Source: Oceanicoccus sagamiensis | GTDB lineage: Bacteria; Pseudomonadota; Gammaproteobacteria; Pseudomonadales; Dasaniaceae | DNA length: 64,000 bases | Assembly: GCF_002117105.1 (NCBI RefSeq) | Contig: NZ_CP019343.1 | Coordinates: 4,402,001-4,466,000 of the forward strand | Direction of reading: 5' to 3' | In this document: piece by piece, positions 46,721-55,881 of the stretch | Layout: each line of letters starts with the position of its first letter | Numbering within the stretch: position 1 is the stretch's first letter | The notes under the pieces: model-generated | Databases searched by the model: none | Told to the model about the DNA's origin: nothing | The model's input: only the letters and a program-made list of their open reading frames with translations | Translations under genes and position numbers: made by a program

Positions 46721-48016
46721 ATGGCTATACCCCTGCAAATAAATAAACGCATTATCCCTCTATTGCTTCTGGCACTATTGCCTTCTGTGTCACTAGCCTA
46801 TACCGATGCTGAAATTGACCAAATGTTTAAAGCCTTACAGGCTGAAAATGACGCGCTCAAAGAAGAAATCAAACAACTAAAGCAGGAATCAGAAGCCACT
46901 ATTCAGGAGCAGCTTGTCCCTGCTCGCCAAAATAACCAAACTCAAATATCCAGCGTAAAACGTTCACTGGAAAAACAGCAAAGTGCCTTAAAGATCAACG
47001 GCTTTCTAACCGCCGGCGCATCCAAAGCTGACCCTGCTGTTTATGACCAAAATATCGATATCAGCGACGACATCACCTTTGATACTGATACCATTGTTGG
47101 CCTTCAAACCAGTTTTCAATTATCCCCCAAATCCGATGTGACGGTGCAAATGGTTGCCCGTGCCGCTGACAACTGGGAACTGGAAGCCGAGTGGGCTTTT
47201 TTACGTTATAACCTGACGGATGACCTGTCCTTTCGTGCCGGCCGTTTAAGGTTGCCGCTCTATCTTTTTTCTGAGTCCTTAGATGTGGGCTTTAGCTACC
47301 CCTGGGTTAGGCCACCCAATGAAGTCTATGCGCTGCCGATTAAAAATTATGAAGGTATAGACCTGCTATACACCGCATCCACTGGCGACTGGATACACCA
47401 ACTACAGGTGTTTGCAGGCAATGATAACGACGATAATTTTGATACCAGTAACTTCTTTGGCGGCAATATCACCTCAAGCAGTGGCCCCTGGACTTACCGC
47501 ATCAGCGCTTTTAAATTTGATATCGAATTTTCCAAGTTTGCAGGCTTTGAGCCTACAGAAAATATTGAAGACGGTGGCACCTACTACACCCTTGCCGGGA
47601 TGTACGATGATGGCAACTGGTTAGCCATTACAGAAATCTCAACCTACAAGACCGACCAGACCACGGTATTCCGAGATACTGATTCCGGTTATGTCACGCT
47701 GGGCAAGCATATGGGCAAATTTATGCCCCACTTCACCTATGGAAAGTCCTATACCACCAACGAACCCAAAGATGACCCGGTGGATATTTTGCTCGGCCAG
47801 TTTATTAACTTTACCGGTACGTCCTATGCTGCGGGCCTACGCTATAACCTGACTGAAAACACCAGTGCCAAGCTGGAGTGGACACACTATACCGACATGG
47901 ACGGCACCGGTGGTATCTGGAACGGGCTGCGCTTTGATGAGCTCAACGGTAGCAGTGGTCCAGAGGACATCGACAATATCGATATTTACTCTATCGTTCT
48001 CGATGTGGTGTTTTAG
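46721..48016 (+). CDS. Porin-like outer-membrane beta-barrel protein
   Basis: The 431-residue protein has a signal peptide (about residues 1-26, RIIPLLLLALLPSVSLA), a short coiled coil that likely trimerises in the periplasm (about 30-75, ALKEEIKQLKQESEA), and a long beta-barrel with alternating patterns ending in a terminal Phe (IVLDVVF), the outer-membrane insertion signal. It is a general or substrate-specific diffusion channel. The ATG at 46721 is favoured for the signal peptide; in-frame ATGs at 46652 and 46676 would leave an odd long leader. The PstS-like gene follows 2 bp later, so they are probably co-expressed. Confidence 0.8.
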   Translation: MAIPLQINKRIIPLLLLALLPSVSLAYTDAEIDQMFKALQAENDALKEEIKQLKQESEATIQEQLVPARQNNQTQISSVKRSLEKQQSALKINGFLTAGASKADPAVYDQNIDISDDITFDTDTIVGLQTSFQLSPKSDVTVQMVARAADNWELEAEWAFLRYNLTDDLSFRAGRLRLPLYLFSESLDVGFSYPWVRPPNEVYALPIKNYEGIDLLYTASTGDWIHQLQVFAGNDNDDNFDTSNFFGGNITSSSGPWTYRISAFKFDIEFSKFAGFEPTENIEDGGTYYTLAGMYDDGNWLAITEISTYKTDQTTVFRDTDSGYVTLGKHMGKFMPHFTYGKSYTTNEPKDDPVDILLGQFINFTGTSYAAGLRYNLTENTSAKLEWTHYTDMDGTGGIWNGLRFDELNGSSGPEDIDNIDIYSIVLDVVF

Positions 48017-48018
48017 TC

Positions 48019-48456
48019 ATGAAGATGAATACTGCCTACCTACGCCGATTATCACTGACCTGTATCAGCTGCCTGTTATTCAGCGCCGCCCATGCTGAGG
48101 TCTCTGTTGTTGTTCACCCCAATATCGATATGAGCAATATTTCACCCGCTCAAGCGTCTAATATTTTTCTGGGCAAAACCAAGACCTTGCCTAACGGCAA
48201 ACTGGTTATCCCTATCGACCAGGAAAGAAGCAGTGATGTGCGCAATGAGTTCTATAAAAAGCTGGTTAATAAGAATCAAAACCAGTTGAATGCCTACTGG
48301 GCAAGACAGGTATTTACCGGTAAAAGCCAACCCCCTAACCAGGTTAGCAACGATGATGAAGTAAAATTACTGGTAGCCGATAACCCCAGCATGATTGGCT
48401 ATATTAATAGCTCTGCAGTCGACGCCTCAGTCAAAGTGCTGTTAAGAATTCCTTAA
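48019..48456 (+). CDS. Small periplasmic PstS-like (phosphate-binding-like) protein
   Basis: The 145-residue protein has a signal peptide (about residues 1-26, LTCISCLLFSAAHA) and a single PBP-like lobe resembling the PstS/substrate-binding fold: NISPAQASNIFLGKTKTLPNGKLVIPIDQ, RNEFYKKLVNKNQNQLNAYWARQVFTGK and NPSMIGYINSS. Such short proteins accompany porins in many Gammaproteobacteria and have unclear ligands; no ABC genes are nearby. It starts 2 bp after the porin and overlaps the convergent recX stop by 4 bp. Confidence 0.75.
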   Translation: MKMNTAYLRRLSLTCISCLLFSAAHAEVSVVVHPNIDMSNISPAQASNIFLGKTKTLPNGKLVIPIDQERSSDVRNEFYKKLVNKNQNQLNAYWARQVFTGKSQPPNQVSNDDEVKLLVADNPSMIGYINSSAVDASVKVLLRIP

Positions 48457-48947
48457 CGAACAATCGACCTGACTAACTCGTGGGAAAAGCCACGGTAAAC
48501 CAAAAAGCGGCTGCGTTTGGCTTTTTCCTTAAAGTCTTTTGATTCTTGCCCACCAAACTTTTTTAGATAAACCTCTTGTGCCAATCCGTGCCACTCATCC
48601 GCGACTGCTTCAAGGTAGGTATTAATCAACGCTGAACTCACTTGCTTTTGCTCCAGCTCACGGCGGATTCTCAAGGGGCCCTTACCGGATGATTTACGGC
48701 CGTTAATAAAGGACTCTACAAAGCGCTCATCGCTTTGCAGGTTTTCATTTTTTAGGGTAAATATCTGGTCAGCTATCAGCTCCATCAGGCACTCCTTATC
48801 AAAAGAGTAACCATAATCAGCATAGCGAAGGAATTTGGTAGAGAGCTTATTAACCAGCTCTTGAAAGGCGTGTTCCCGCCGCGCCAACAAATCCATAGCA
48901 GCACGGCGAATATCAACAGGTTTTATTTCTTTGGGCTTAACAGGCAT
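48453..48947 (-). CDS. recX: RecA regulator RecX
   Basis: The 164-residue protein has three-helix repeats typical of RecX: DIRRAAMDLLARREHAFQELVNKL, then DERFVESFINGRKSSGKGPLRIRRELEQK and a C-terminal KRSRFLVYRGFSHELVRSIV. RecX binds RecA filaments and limits recombinase activity. It lies 173 bp downstream of recA on the same strand, but a GTAGGG element (48981-49050) and an ATTCCCGC hairpin (49064-49083) intervene, which may reduce read-through. Convergent with the PstS-like gene. Confidence 0.93.
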   Translation of the reverse strand: MPVKPKEIKPVDIRRAAMDLLARREHAFQELVNKLSTKFLRYADYGYSFDKECLMELIADQIFTLKNENLQSDERFVESFINGRKSSGKGPLRIRRELEQKQVSSALINTYLEAVADEWHGLAQEVYLKKFGGQESKDFKEKAKRSRFLVYRGFSHELVRSIVR

Positions 48948-48980
48948 TGTTATTTTCTAACCCCACTCTCAGCACAGCCC

Positions 48981-49050
48981 GTAGGGTGGATTATAATCCA
49001 CCGCTTATGTCTGCTCGGGCAAAGCCCTGGTGGATTATAATCCACCCTAC
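48981..49050. repeat. GTAGGG hairpin repeat element (locus F), recA-recX gap
   Basis: A 70-bp copy with both arms canonical (GTAGGGTGGATT ... AATCCACCCTAC; each arm carries GGTGGATTATAATCCACC). It lies between recA and recX, beside an ATTCCCGC hairpin. Confidence 0.9.
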
Positions 49051-49063
49051 TCTACAGCGCTGG

Positions 49064-49083
49064 ATTCCCGCTTACGCGGGAAT
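49064..49083. repeat. ATTCCCGC hairpin
   Basis: ATTCCCGC (49064-49071) pairs with GCGGGAAT (49076-49083) across a 4-nt loop. This 20-bp form, ATTCCC-N8-GGGAAT, matches the pattern of the Neisseria dRS3 repeat. It sits next to the GTAGGG element, 38 bp from the recA stop; it could act as a terminator or attenuator. Confidence 0.85.
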
Positions 49084-49120
49084 GACGAGGGCAGCAGTCA
49101 GGCGGCGGTGGGTTGCAGGG

Positions 49121-50164
49121 TTATTCGGCGGCTTCCATATCTTCTACTACCTGTAGGTCTGGCGTGCCGCCACTAACAGGGCCTAATAACTCACTGCGAA
49201 TTTTACCTTCAATGGTGTCGGCAATATCCGGGTTATCCAGCAGGAATTTTGCCGCATTGGCTTTACCCTGCCCAATCTTGTCACCGTTATAGGCATACCA
49301 GGCACCGGCTTTATCTATCAGCCCCTGCTTAACGCCAAGGTCGATAACTTCACCCATACGGTAAATACCTTTGCCGTACATAATCTGGAATTCAGCCTGC
49401 TTAAAGGGTGGTGATACTTTGTTTTTCACAACCTTAACGCGGGTTTCGTTACCAATGACTTCATCGCCATCTTTGATAGCACCAGTGCGGCGAATATCTA
49501 AACGTACTGATGAGTAAAACTTCAGTGCATTACCGCCAGTGGTGGTTTCTGGCGAACCAAACATGACACCAATTTTCATACGGATTTGGTTGATAAAGAT
49601 CACCAGGCAGTTGGCATTTTTGATATTGCCGGTCATTTTGCGCATAGCCTGTGACATCATTCGCGCTGCAAGGCCCATATGAGAGTCGCCGATATCCCCT
49701 TCAATTTCTGCTTTAGGGGTCAGTGCTGCCACTGAGTCGACTACGACGACATCAACAGAACCGGAACGTACCAACATATCGGTAATTTCAAGAGCCTGTT
49801 CGCCGGTGTCTGGCTGGGATACCAGCATATCGTCGATATTAACACCCAGCTTTTCAGCGTAAGAAGGGTCCAGTGCATGCTCCGCATCGATAAAGGCACA
49901 GGTAGCGCCGTTCTTTTGTGCTTCGGCAATCACGCTGAGAGTCAGTGTGGTTTTACCGGATGATTCAGGGCCATAAATTTCTACAATACGTCCTTTAGGT
50001 AAACCGCCTATACCTAAAGCCACATCCAAACCCAGTGAGCCGGTAGAGATCGCAGGAATGGCTTCCCGTGACTCTTCACCCATTTTCATAATGGAACCTT
50101 TACCAAACTGACGCTCAATTTGGGACAAGGCGGCTGATAGGGCTTTTTCTTTATTGGTATCCAT
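49121..50164 (-). CDS. recA: Recombinase RecA
   Basis: The 347-residue protein is a standard RecA: Walker [10 protein letters not shown] (about residues 66-74), Walker B with [18 protein letters not shown] (about 140), the L1/L2 loops with [27 protein letters not shown], and the C-terminal acidic tail (VVEDMEAAE). It forms the nucleoprotein filament for strand exchange and SOS induction. The ATG at 50164 is the usual start. A LexA box lies 135 bp upstream. Confidence 0.98.
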   Translation of the reverse strand: MDTNKEKALSAALSQIERQFGKGSIMKMGEESREAIPAISTGSLGLDVALGIGGLPKGRIVEIYGPESSGKTTLTLSVIAEAQKNGATCAFIDAEHALDPSYAEKLGVNIDDMLVSQPDTGEQALEITDMLVRSGSVDVVVVDSVAALTPKAEIEGDIGDSHMGLAARMMSQAMRKMTGNIKNANCLVIFINQIRMKIGVMFGSPETTTGGNALKFYSSVRLDIRRTGAIKDGDEVIGNETRVKVVKNKVSPPFKQAEFQIMYGKGIYRMGEVIDLGVKQGLIDKAGAWYAYNGDKIGQGKANAAKFLLDNPDIADTIEGKIRSELLGPVSGGTPDLQVVEDMEAAE

Positions 50165-50298
50165 AATCGTCTCTCTCGCTTCTCGCTATATATTATTAGC
50201 TATTATCGTTGGCTAAATATTGTGCCGGGCACAGATTGCAGCAATCTGCGGCGGGTACCCAGCGGAATATTTGGTCTGTGTGGCCCGATTTGGAAGTA

Positions 50299-50314
50299 CT
50301 GTACACATAAACAG
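50299..50314. promoter_or_regulatory. LexA box upstream of recA
   Basis: CTGTACACATAAACAG fits the CTG-N10-CAG SOS operator exactly, 135 bp upstream of recA. It supports normal LexA control; the spacing implies a 5' leader. Confidence 0.85.
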
Positions 50315-50366
50315 TATCATAGACAAACTTTTTTTTAGTGCAAGTAAAAGTTTTTTCCAAATGGGC

Positions 50367-51479
50367 TTAGCGAGAGTGCTGTTTCAGGAATTGTTCAATA
50401 TCAGCAAAGGCCTGCTGGGCCTCTGGCACGGTATCCACAAACATATGCCAGACATGGAGCAGACCATGCCAGACTTTCAGCGTTACCGGTGAGCCTGCGG
50501 CGCGGGCTTTATTAGCAAAACGTACCGAGTCATCCAGCAACATCTCATTGCTGCTGGCATGGATCAGGGTTGGAGGTAAATTACTCAGGTCACCAAACAC
50601 CGGAGAAATACTGGGGTCGGCAGGCCGTATACGATAGGTCACCGCCGTAAACCACACTAGCAGGCTCTGGTGGTATTTAGCCAGAGCACCCGCCAGCGGC
50701 GACAGCAATACATCGGTTTTAACATTACTGGTAAGGCTGGGGCTGGTATAGGTACTATCGGTCACCGGCGCCAGAGCCACCACAGCTTGCGGAGCACGCA
50801 AACCTTTATCGCGTACCCAAAGACTTAAGGCCAGCGCTAAATTGCCCCCCGCAGAGTCACCGGAAACATAGAGGTTATTTAAATTCGCCGCCCCTTCCGG
50901 CCCCTGTTCCAATATCCATTGGTAGGCGGCGCGGCTATCATCAATACTTGCCTGACGTTGGTGCTCTGGCAATAAACGGTAGTCCAGTGCAAACACCGGG
51001 CCGCCAATCAGCCTGGCATAGTGAGCGGTAATGGGGCGATGGCTCACAGGGCTGCCCATCAGAAAAGCGCCGCCGTGAATATAGAGCATACGGTTTTGAA
51101 CATTGGCATTGGGGGGCACCAACCACTCGCCTTTGATACCCTGATAATCAACGGGGATTATCTTGCCCTCAAATTGAGCGGTTTTACCAAACTTGTCCAT
51201 GCCCTCACGCATAGAGAGCAGCCTGGCATTTTTATCCAGCTGCTTAACCTTGGCCCGACTTTCCGCCGTCGGTGTCAGAAAGGCAACAATACCCCCATGG
51301 GCTTCACTGGGCTCAACCCCGGCATTGATCACCTCAGGGCGAGGCTGCTGATACTGGGATAAGTCCTCCCCCTGAAAATAAAATTGAGTCACAACAAACA
51401 AGACCAGCACAATGACAAGGGGAGCTAAAAGTAACATCAAGGGTTTCTCGCGTATCCAGAAGTTTATTAGAATAAGCAT
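50367..51479 (-). CDS. Alpha/beta hydrolase, HSL (hormone-sensitive lipase) family
   Basis: The 370-residue protein has an N-terminal membrane anchor (about residues 15-32, LMLLLAPLVIVLVLFVVTQF), an HSL-type oxyanion HGGAF (about residue 134), the nucleophile elbow GDSAGG (about 205) and the late His in LLHVWHMF. Family members hydrolyse esters of short or aromatic acids. The anchor implies a membrane-associated or periplasmic enzyme. It is a single gene between recA's leader and liuE, co-directional with both. Confidence 0.85.
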   Translation of the reverse strand: MLILINFWIREKPLMLLLAPLVIVLVLFVVTQFYFQGEDLSQYQQPRPEVINAGVEPSEAHGGIVAFLTPTAESRAKVKQLDKNARLLSMREGMDKFGKTAQFEGKIIPVDYQGIKGEWLVPPNANVQNRMLYIHGGAFLMGSPVSHRPITAHYARLIGGPVFALDYRLLPEHQRQASIDDSRAAYQWILEQGPEGAANLNNLYVSGDSAGGNLALALSLWVRDKGLRAPQAVVALAPVTDSTYTSPSLTSNVKTDVLLSPLAGALAKYHQSLLVWFTAVTYRIRPADPSISPVFGDLSNLPPTLIHASSNEMLLDDSVRFANKARAAGSPVTLKVWHGLLHVWHMFVDTVPEAQQAFADIEQFLKQHSR

Positions 51480-51549
51480 TATGGCATTGCTACTGCCGCA
51501 AGTCCCACGACATAGAATGTCTTTATGCAGGCCGCTATAGCAAGCCGGG

Positions 51550-52455
51550 TTACTTGATATCAGCGGCCAGCGCCTGGGCTACCTTAGATGCCGGAGCCCG
51601 ACCCAGCAGAGCGGATATCCAGCGCCCGGTACTGGCCAGTTGTGGCAGATCAATACCGTGTTCTATACCCATGCCATCTAACAGGTAGACAACATCTTCT
51701 GTGGCGACATTGCCCGAGGCACCTTTGGCATAGGGGCAACCGCCCAGCCCTGCAACAGAGCTATCAATCACCGCCACACCCAATTGCAGAGCCGCAAGAA
51801 TATTGGCCAGCGCCTGACCATAGGTATCATGAAAATGCACCGCCAGTTTATCCATGGGGATGTTATCGCTCACCGCAGCTAACATTTGGCTAACGGCTAT
51901 TGGCGTCCCCACCCCCACCGTATCGCCCAGAGAAATTTCATAGCAACCCAAGTCAAATAGCCGTTTGGCCACATAGGCCACTTGGGCGGGATCAATCGCA
52001 CCTTCATAGGGGCAGCCAACCACGCAGGAAATATAGCCCCGCACTTTTATCCCGGCTGTCGTCGCGGCGTCGATCACGGCAGCGGCACGTTGCAGACTTT
52101 CTTCAATAGAGCAGTTAGTATTTTTTTGGGTAAAGGCTTCAGAAGCGGCACAAAACACGGCAACCTCGCTGGCATTAACCGCCAGCGCCCGCTCAAAGCC
52201 TTGCAGGTTTGGCACCAGCGCCGCATAAGTAACATGCTCAGCGCGTTTAAGCTGTTCAAACACCTCAGCACTGCCCGCCATTTGTGGCACCCACTTGGGG
52301 TTTACAAAAGCACCAGCCTCAATATAACCAAGACCCGCGGCTGCCAGCTGTTCAATCAGTTGTATTTTTGTGCCGGTATCGATAGCTTGCTGTTCATTTT
52401 GCAAACCGTCACGGGGGCCCACTTCAACCAATCGCACTTTTTTTGGCACATTCAT
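51550..52455 (-). CDS. liuE: Hydroxymethylglutaryl-CoA lyase
   Basis: The 301-residue protein has the HMG-CoA lyase signatures VGPRDGLQNE near the N-terminus and GLGGCPYAKGASGNVATED (about residue 231), including the metal-binding HFHDTYGQ. It cleaves HMG-CoA to acetoacetate and acetyl-CoA, the last leucine-specific step. It is the last gene of the liu operon and starts 3 bp after the liuD stop (52459), so translation is likely coupled. Confidence 0.95.
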   Translation of the reverse strand: MNVPKKVRLVEVGPRDGLQNEQQAIDTGTKIQLIEQLAAAGLGYIEAGAFVNPKWVPQMAGSAEVFEQLKRAEHVTYAALVPNLQGFERALAVNASEVAVFCAASEAFTQKNTNCSIEESLQRAAAVIDAATTAGIKVRGYISCVVGCPYEGAIDPAQVAYVAKRLFDLGCYEISLGDTVGVGTPIAVSQMLAAVSDNIPMDKLAVHFHDTYGQALANILAALQLGVAVIDSSVAGLGGCPYAKGASGNVATEDVVYLLDGMGIEHGIDLPQLASTGRWISALLGRAPASKVAQALAADIK

Positions 52456-52458
52456 TAT

Positions 52459-54480
52459 TTATTCAACCGCTTCAAAATTTACCAGCTCACTACCACCATC
52501 CACCAAACTGCCTGCCTGATAATAAAACTCAACCACTTTGCCATCGGCAGGTGCCCTTATGGTGTGTTCCATTTTCATCGCTTCCATTACCAGCAGGGCA
52601 TCATCTTTTTTCACCGTAGCACCGGCTTCAACTAACAGGGCCACCATAGTGCCATTCATTGGCGCGGCTAAACCGCCAGCGCCAGCGCAATCTTCGGTAT
52701 CGCCAAGGTCGGGTTGTAGCAGATTAAAAGTGACAGCACTATCTTGTGTATAAAGACTATAACCAGCTTGATGCTCGGCCACTGTGGCGGATAATTGGTG
52801 GCCATCGAGTGTCGCCTTAAGTTGATGGTTATGCAAACTACCCTGCACGGTGGTCGTGTTGCCATTGGCGCTAATACGGTAACGACGGTTTACACCTTTG
52901 CCTATTTGTTCTGCTGTTACCGCTATAACTTGCTGCTGTATTTGTAGTTCAAACTGATGTTGAGGAGCTTCATTTAAACGCCAGCCGCTGGCATCAAACC
53001 AGGGAGAGTTGGCATCCGTTGAGTTGGCACGATTGCGCTCCGCCTGCTGTTGCTGCTGTAGCATCAAATACAAGCTGGCCAGAGCTACTGCCTGCTCGAT
53101 ATCAGCGCTGCGGCTGCGGAAAATAAGCGGGTGGTGTTTTTCAATAAAACCGGTATCCAACTCGGCTTCAGCAAAGGGTTTGCTGCTGGCCAGATTATAG
53201 AGAAAATCGATATTGGTGGTCATACCACCAATACGATAGTCCTTTAAAGCCTGGGTTAAACGCTGCAAGGCTTTTTCCCGGGTTTCATCCCAGACAATCA
53301 GTTTGGCTATCATCGGGTCGTAATAGACACTGACCTCATCTCCCTGCAATACCCCGGTATCCACTCGAACATGGTCTGAGCTTGCTGGTGGCTGAAGAAA
53401 AGACAACGTACCGGTCACAGGAAGAAAATCATTATCCGGGTCCTCCGCATAAATACGTGCCTCAAAAGCGTGGCCACTTATGCTTAGCTGTTGCTGACTG
53501 GCTGGCAGCGGTTCACCGGCGGCAACACGCAACTGCCATTCCACTAAATCCTGGCCAGTGATCATTTCTGTTACCGGATGCTCTACCTGCAAGCGGGTAT
53601 TCATTTCCATAAAATAGAAGGAGCCATCGCTATCTAATAGAAACTCTACAGTACCCGCACCTTCATAGTTAATCGCCTGAGCGGAGCGAATAGCCGCTTC
53701 ACCCATAGCGCTACGCAGTGTCTCGGTCATTCCCGGTGCCGGCGCTTCTTCAATCACTTTCTGATGGCGGCGCTGCACTGAGCAGTCCCGCTCAAATAAA
53801 TACACGGCATTGCCCTGCTGGTCACAGAAGACTTGAATTTCTACATGGCGGGGCTGGGTTAAATATTTTTCTACCAGCATATCCTCATTGCCAAAGGCGT
53901 TAAGTGACTCGCGTTTAGCGGCCTCTAATGCTTCATCAAAATCCGCTTCACTCCATACCTGACGCATGCCTTTACCACCGCCGCCAGCAACCGCTTTAAG
54001 CAGTACCGGATAGCCCATCTCATCAGCGGCTTGTTTTAATATGTCTCTGCTTTGATCATCACCATGATAACCGGGCACTAAAGGAACAGCGGCTTTTTCC
54101 ATAATGGTTTTGGCCGCAGACTTGGAACCCATTGCTTCGATAGCGCCAACCGGAGGGCCGATAAAAACAATATCGTTATCTTTACAGGCTTTACAAAATG
54201 CTGCATTTTCAGAAAGAAAACCGTAGCCGGGGTGAATCGCTTCTGCGCCGGTTTTTTTCGCCGCCTCGATAACCCGCTCATACACTAAATAAGAATCCCT
54301 CGAAGGCGCCGCACCAATATGTATGGCTTCATCGGCCATACTGACATGCAGGGCATCTTTATCCGCATCACTGTAAACCGCTACGGTGCGAATACCGAGT
54401 TTACGGGCTGTGCGAATAACCCGGCAGGCAATTTCACCGCGGTTGGCAATCAGAATTTTATGAAAGTATTGAATAGTCAT
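52459..54480 (-). CDS. liuD: Methylcrotonyl-CoA carboxylase biotin-containing subunit
   Basis: The 673-residue subunit joins a biotin carboxylase (ATP-grasp; about 1-450, with GGGGKGMRQVWSEADF and FYFMEMNTRLQVEHPVTE) and a C-terminal BCCP carrying the biotinyl Lys in VMEAMKMEHTIRAP. It carboxylates biotin, which the liuB subunit transfers to 3-methylcrotonyl-CoA. Gene order and size identify MCC rather than propionyl- or acetyl-CoA carboxylase. Four bp separate it from liuC upstream. Confidence 0.92.
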   Translation of the reverse strand: MTIQYFHKILIANRGEIACRVIRTARKLGIRTVAVYSDADKDALHVSMADEAIHIGAAPSRDSYLVYERVIEAAKKTGAEAIHPGYGFLSENAAFCKACKDNDIVFIGPPVGAIEAMGSKSAAKTIMEKAAVPLVPGYHGDDQSRDILKQAADEMGYPVLLKAVAGGGGKGMRQVWSEADFDEALEAAKRESLNAFGNEDMLVEKYLTQPRHVEIQVFCDQQGNAVYLFERDCSVQRRHQKVIEEAPAPGMTETLRSAMGEAAIRSAQAINYEGAGTVEFLLDSDGSFYFMEMNTRLQVEHPVTEMITGQDLVEWQLRVAAGEPLPASQQQLSISGHAFEARIYAEDPDNDFLPVTGTLSFLQPPASSDHVRVDTGVLQGDEVSVYYDPMIAKLIVWDETREKALQRLTQALKDYRIGGMTTNIDFLYNLASSKPFAEAELDTGFIEKHHPLIFRSRSADIEQAVALASLYLMLQQQQQAERNRANSTDANSPWFDASGWRLNEAPQHQFELQIQQQVIAVTAEQIGKGVNRRYRISANGNTTTVQGSLHNHQLKATLDGHQLSATVAEHQAGYSLYTQDSAVTFNLLQPDLGDTEDCAGAGGLAAPMNGTMVALLVEAGATVKKDDALLVMEAMKMEHTIRAPADGKVVEFYYQAGSLVDGGSELVNFEAVE

Positions 54481-54484
54481 CGGT

Positions 54485-55267
54485 TTACTTAACCCAAGCC
54501 GGTGAACGTTTTTCCAAAAAGGCCGTTAAGCCTTCCTGCCCTTCTGCTGATACTCGAATATCCGCAATGCGTTCGCAGCTTTCGCTGATCACTTGCTCAG
54601 TGATCTCGCCATCAACCTCAAACACTAATTGCTTGGCCGCAGCTACCGCTGCTGGCCCGCTAGTTAATAGCTGCTCAACCAACTCGGCAATAGCAGCATC
54701 AAGCGCCGCTTCATCAGCAACCACCTGTGATACCAGACCAAGATTTAAAGCTTCACCCGCATCAAAACGCCCCGCGGTGGTAAAGTAACGGCGGGCAGCG
54801 CGCTGACCAATGGCTGCCACAACATAAGGGCCTATAGTGGCGGGGATCATACCGATTTTAGCTTCGCTTAAACTAAACACGGCTCGGTTGGCGGCAACGG
54901 CCATATCACAGCAACTCACCAAACCAACACCGCCACCAAAGGTAGCGCCCTGCACTCTGGCAATCGTGGGCTTGGCCATAAAATTTAATGCTTTTAACAT
55001 ATCTGCCAGAGCTACCGCATCGGCCAGATTTTCTTCACGGCTATAATTGGCGGTACGTTTCATCCAGTTTAAATCGGCACCGGCGGAAAAACTTTTGCCA
55101 TTAGACGCCAGCACCACCACACGGACATCGCAGTTATCATTAAGCTCGGCAAAGGTTTGCTTAAGCTCGTTGATAACCACATCATCAAAGGCATTATGCT
55201 TATCTGGGTTATTGAGTGTAACCGTGGCCACACCACGATGATCGAGGCTAGTGGTAACAAATTTCAT
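54485..55267 (-). CDS. liuC: Methylglutaconyl-CoA hydratase
   Basis: The 260-residue crotonase-family protein has the oxyanion-hole segments SFSAGADLNWMKR (about residue 62) and ATFGGGVGLVSCCDMAVA (about 109), and a catalytic Glu near FSLSEAKIGMIPATIGPYV. It hydrates 3-methylglutaconyl-CoA to HMG-CoA between the MCC and HMG-CoA lyase steps. A 614-bp gap containing a six-copy repeat array separates it from liuB. Confidence 0.92.
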   Translation of the reverse strand: MKFVTTSLDHRGVATVTLNNPDKHNAFDDVVINELKQTFAELNDNCDVRVVVLASNGKSFSAGADLNWMKRTANYSREENLADAVALADMLKALNFMAKPTIARVQGATFGGGVGLVSCCDMAVAANRAVFSLSEAKIGMIPATIGPYVVAAIGQRAARRYFTTAGRFDAGEALNLGLVSQVVADEAALDAAIAELVEQLLTSGPAAVAAAKQLVFEVDGEITEQVISESCERIADIRVSAEGQEGLTAFLEKRSPAWVK

Positions 55268-55328
55268 AGACGCTCCAATAAAATATCACTCACCGCCGTC
55301 ATTCCCGCGAAGACGGCAATAACAGCCC

Positions 55329-55843
55329 GTAGGGTGGATTATAATCCACCGCTTACCACAACTTTTGGTTGGGGTTGGTGGATTGTAATCCACCCTACTA
55401 GCACCAGCTTTCCGGGCGTAGGGTGGATTATAATCCACCGCTTACCACAACTTTTGGTTGGGGTTGGTGGATTGTAATCCACCCTACTAGCACCAGCTTT
55501 CCGGGCGTAGGGTGGATTATAATCCACCGCTTACCACAACTTTTGGTTGGGGTTGGTGGATTGTAATCCACCCTACTAGCACCAGCTTTCCGGGCGTAGG
55601 GTGGATTATAATCCACCGCTTACCACAACTTTTGGTTGGGGTTGGTGGATTGTAATCCACCCTACTAGCACCAGCTTTCCGGGCGTAGGGTGGATTATAA
55701 TCCACCGGTTACCACAACTTTTGGTTGGGGTTGGTGGATTGTAATCCACCCTACTAGCACCAGCTTTCCGGGCGTAGGGTGGATTGTAATCCACCGCTTA
55801 CCACAACTTTTGGTTGGGGTTGGTGGATTGTAATCCACCCTAC
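55329..55843. repeat. Six-copy tandem array, 89-bp unit, of GTAGGG hairpins (locus G)
   Basis: Six hairpin elements of 70 bp start at 55329, 55418, 55507, 55596, 55685 and 55774, exactly 89 bp apart; each is followed by the 19-bp linker TAGCACCAGCTTTCCGGGC or, after the last, a variant. The array is enclosed by 17-bp inverted arms CCGTCATTCCCGCGAAG (55296-55312) and CTTCGCGGGAATGACGG (55861-55877). Because 89 is not a multiple of three, the array's small frames rotate and are not genes. It lies between liuB and liuC within a co-directional operon. Confidence 0.97.
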
Positions 55844-55881
55844 TAGCACCAGCTTTCCGCCTTCGCGGGAATGACGGTTAA

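Noticed and set aside
55329-55843. Small repeated reading frames (about 62 residues, beginning MDYNPP) in the 89-bp array
   Set aside because: They are translations of a palindromic repeat whose period is not a multiple of three, recur in several frames, and have no ribosome sites.
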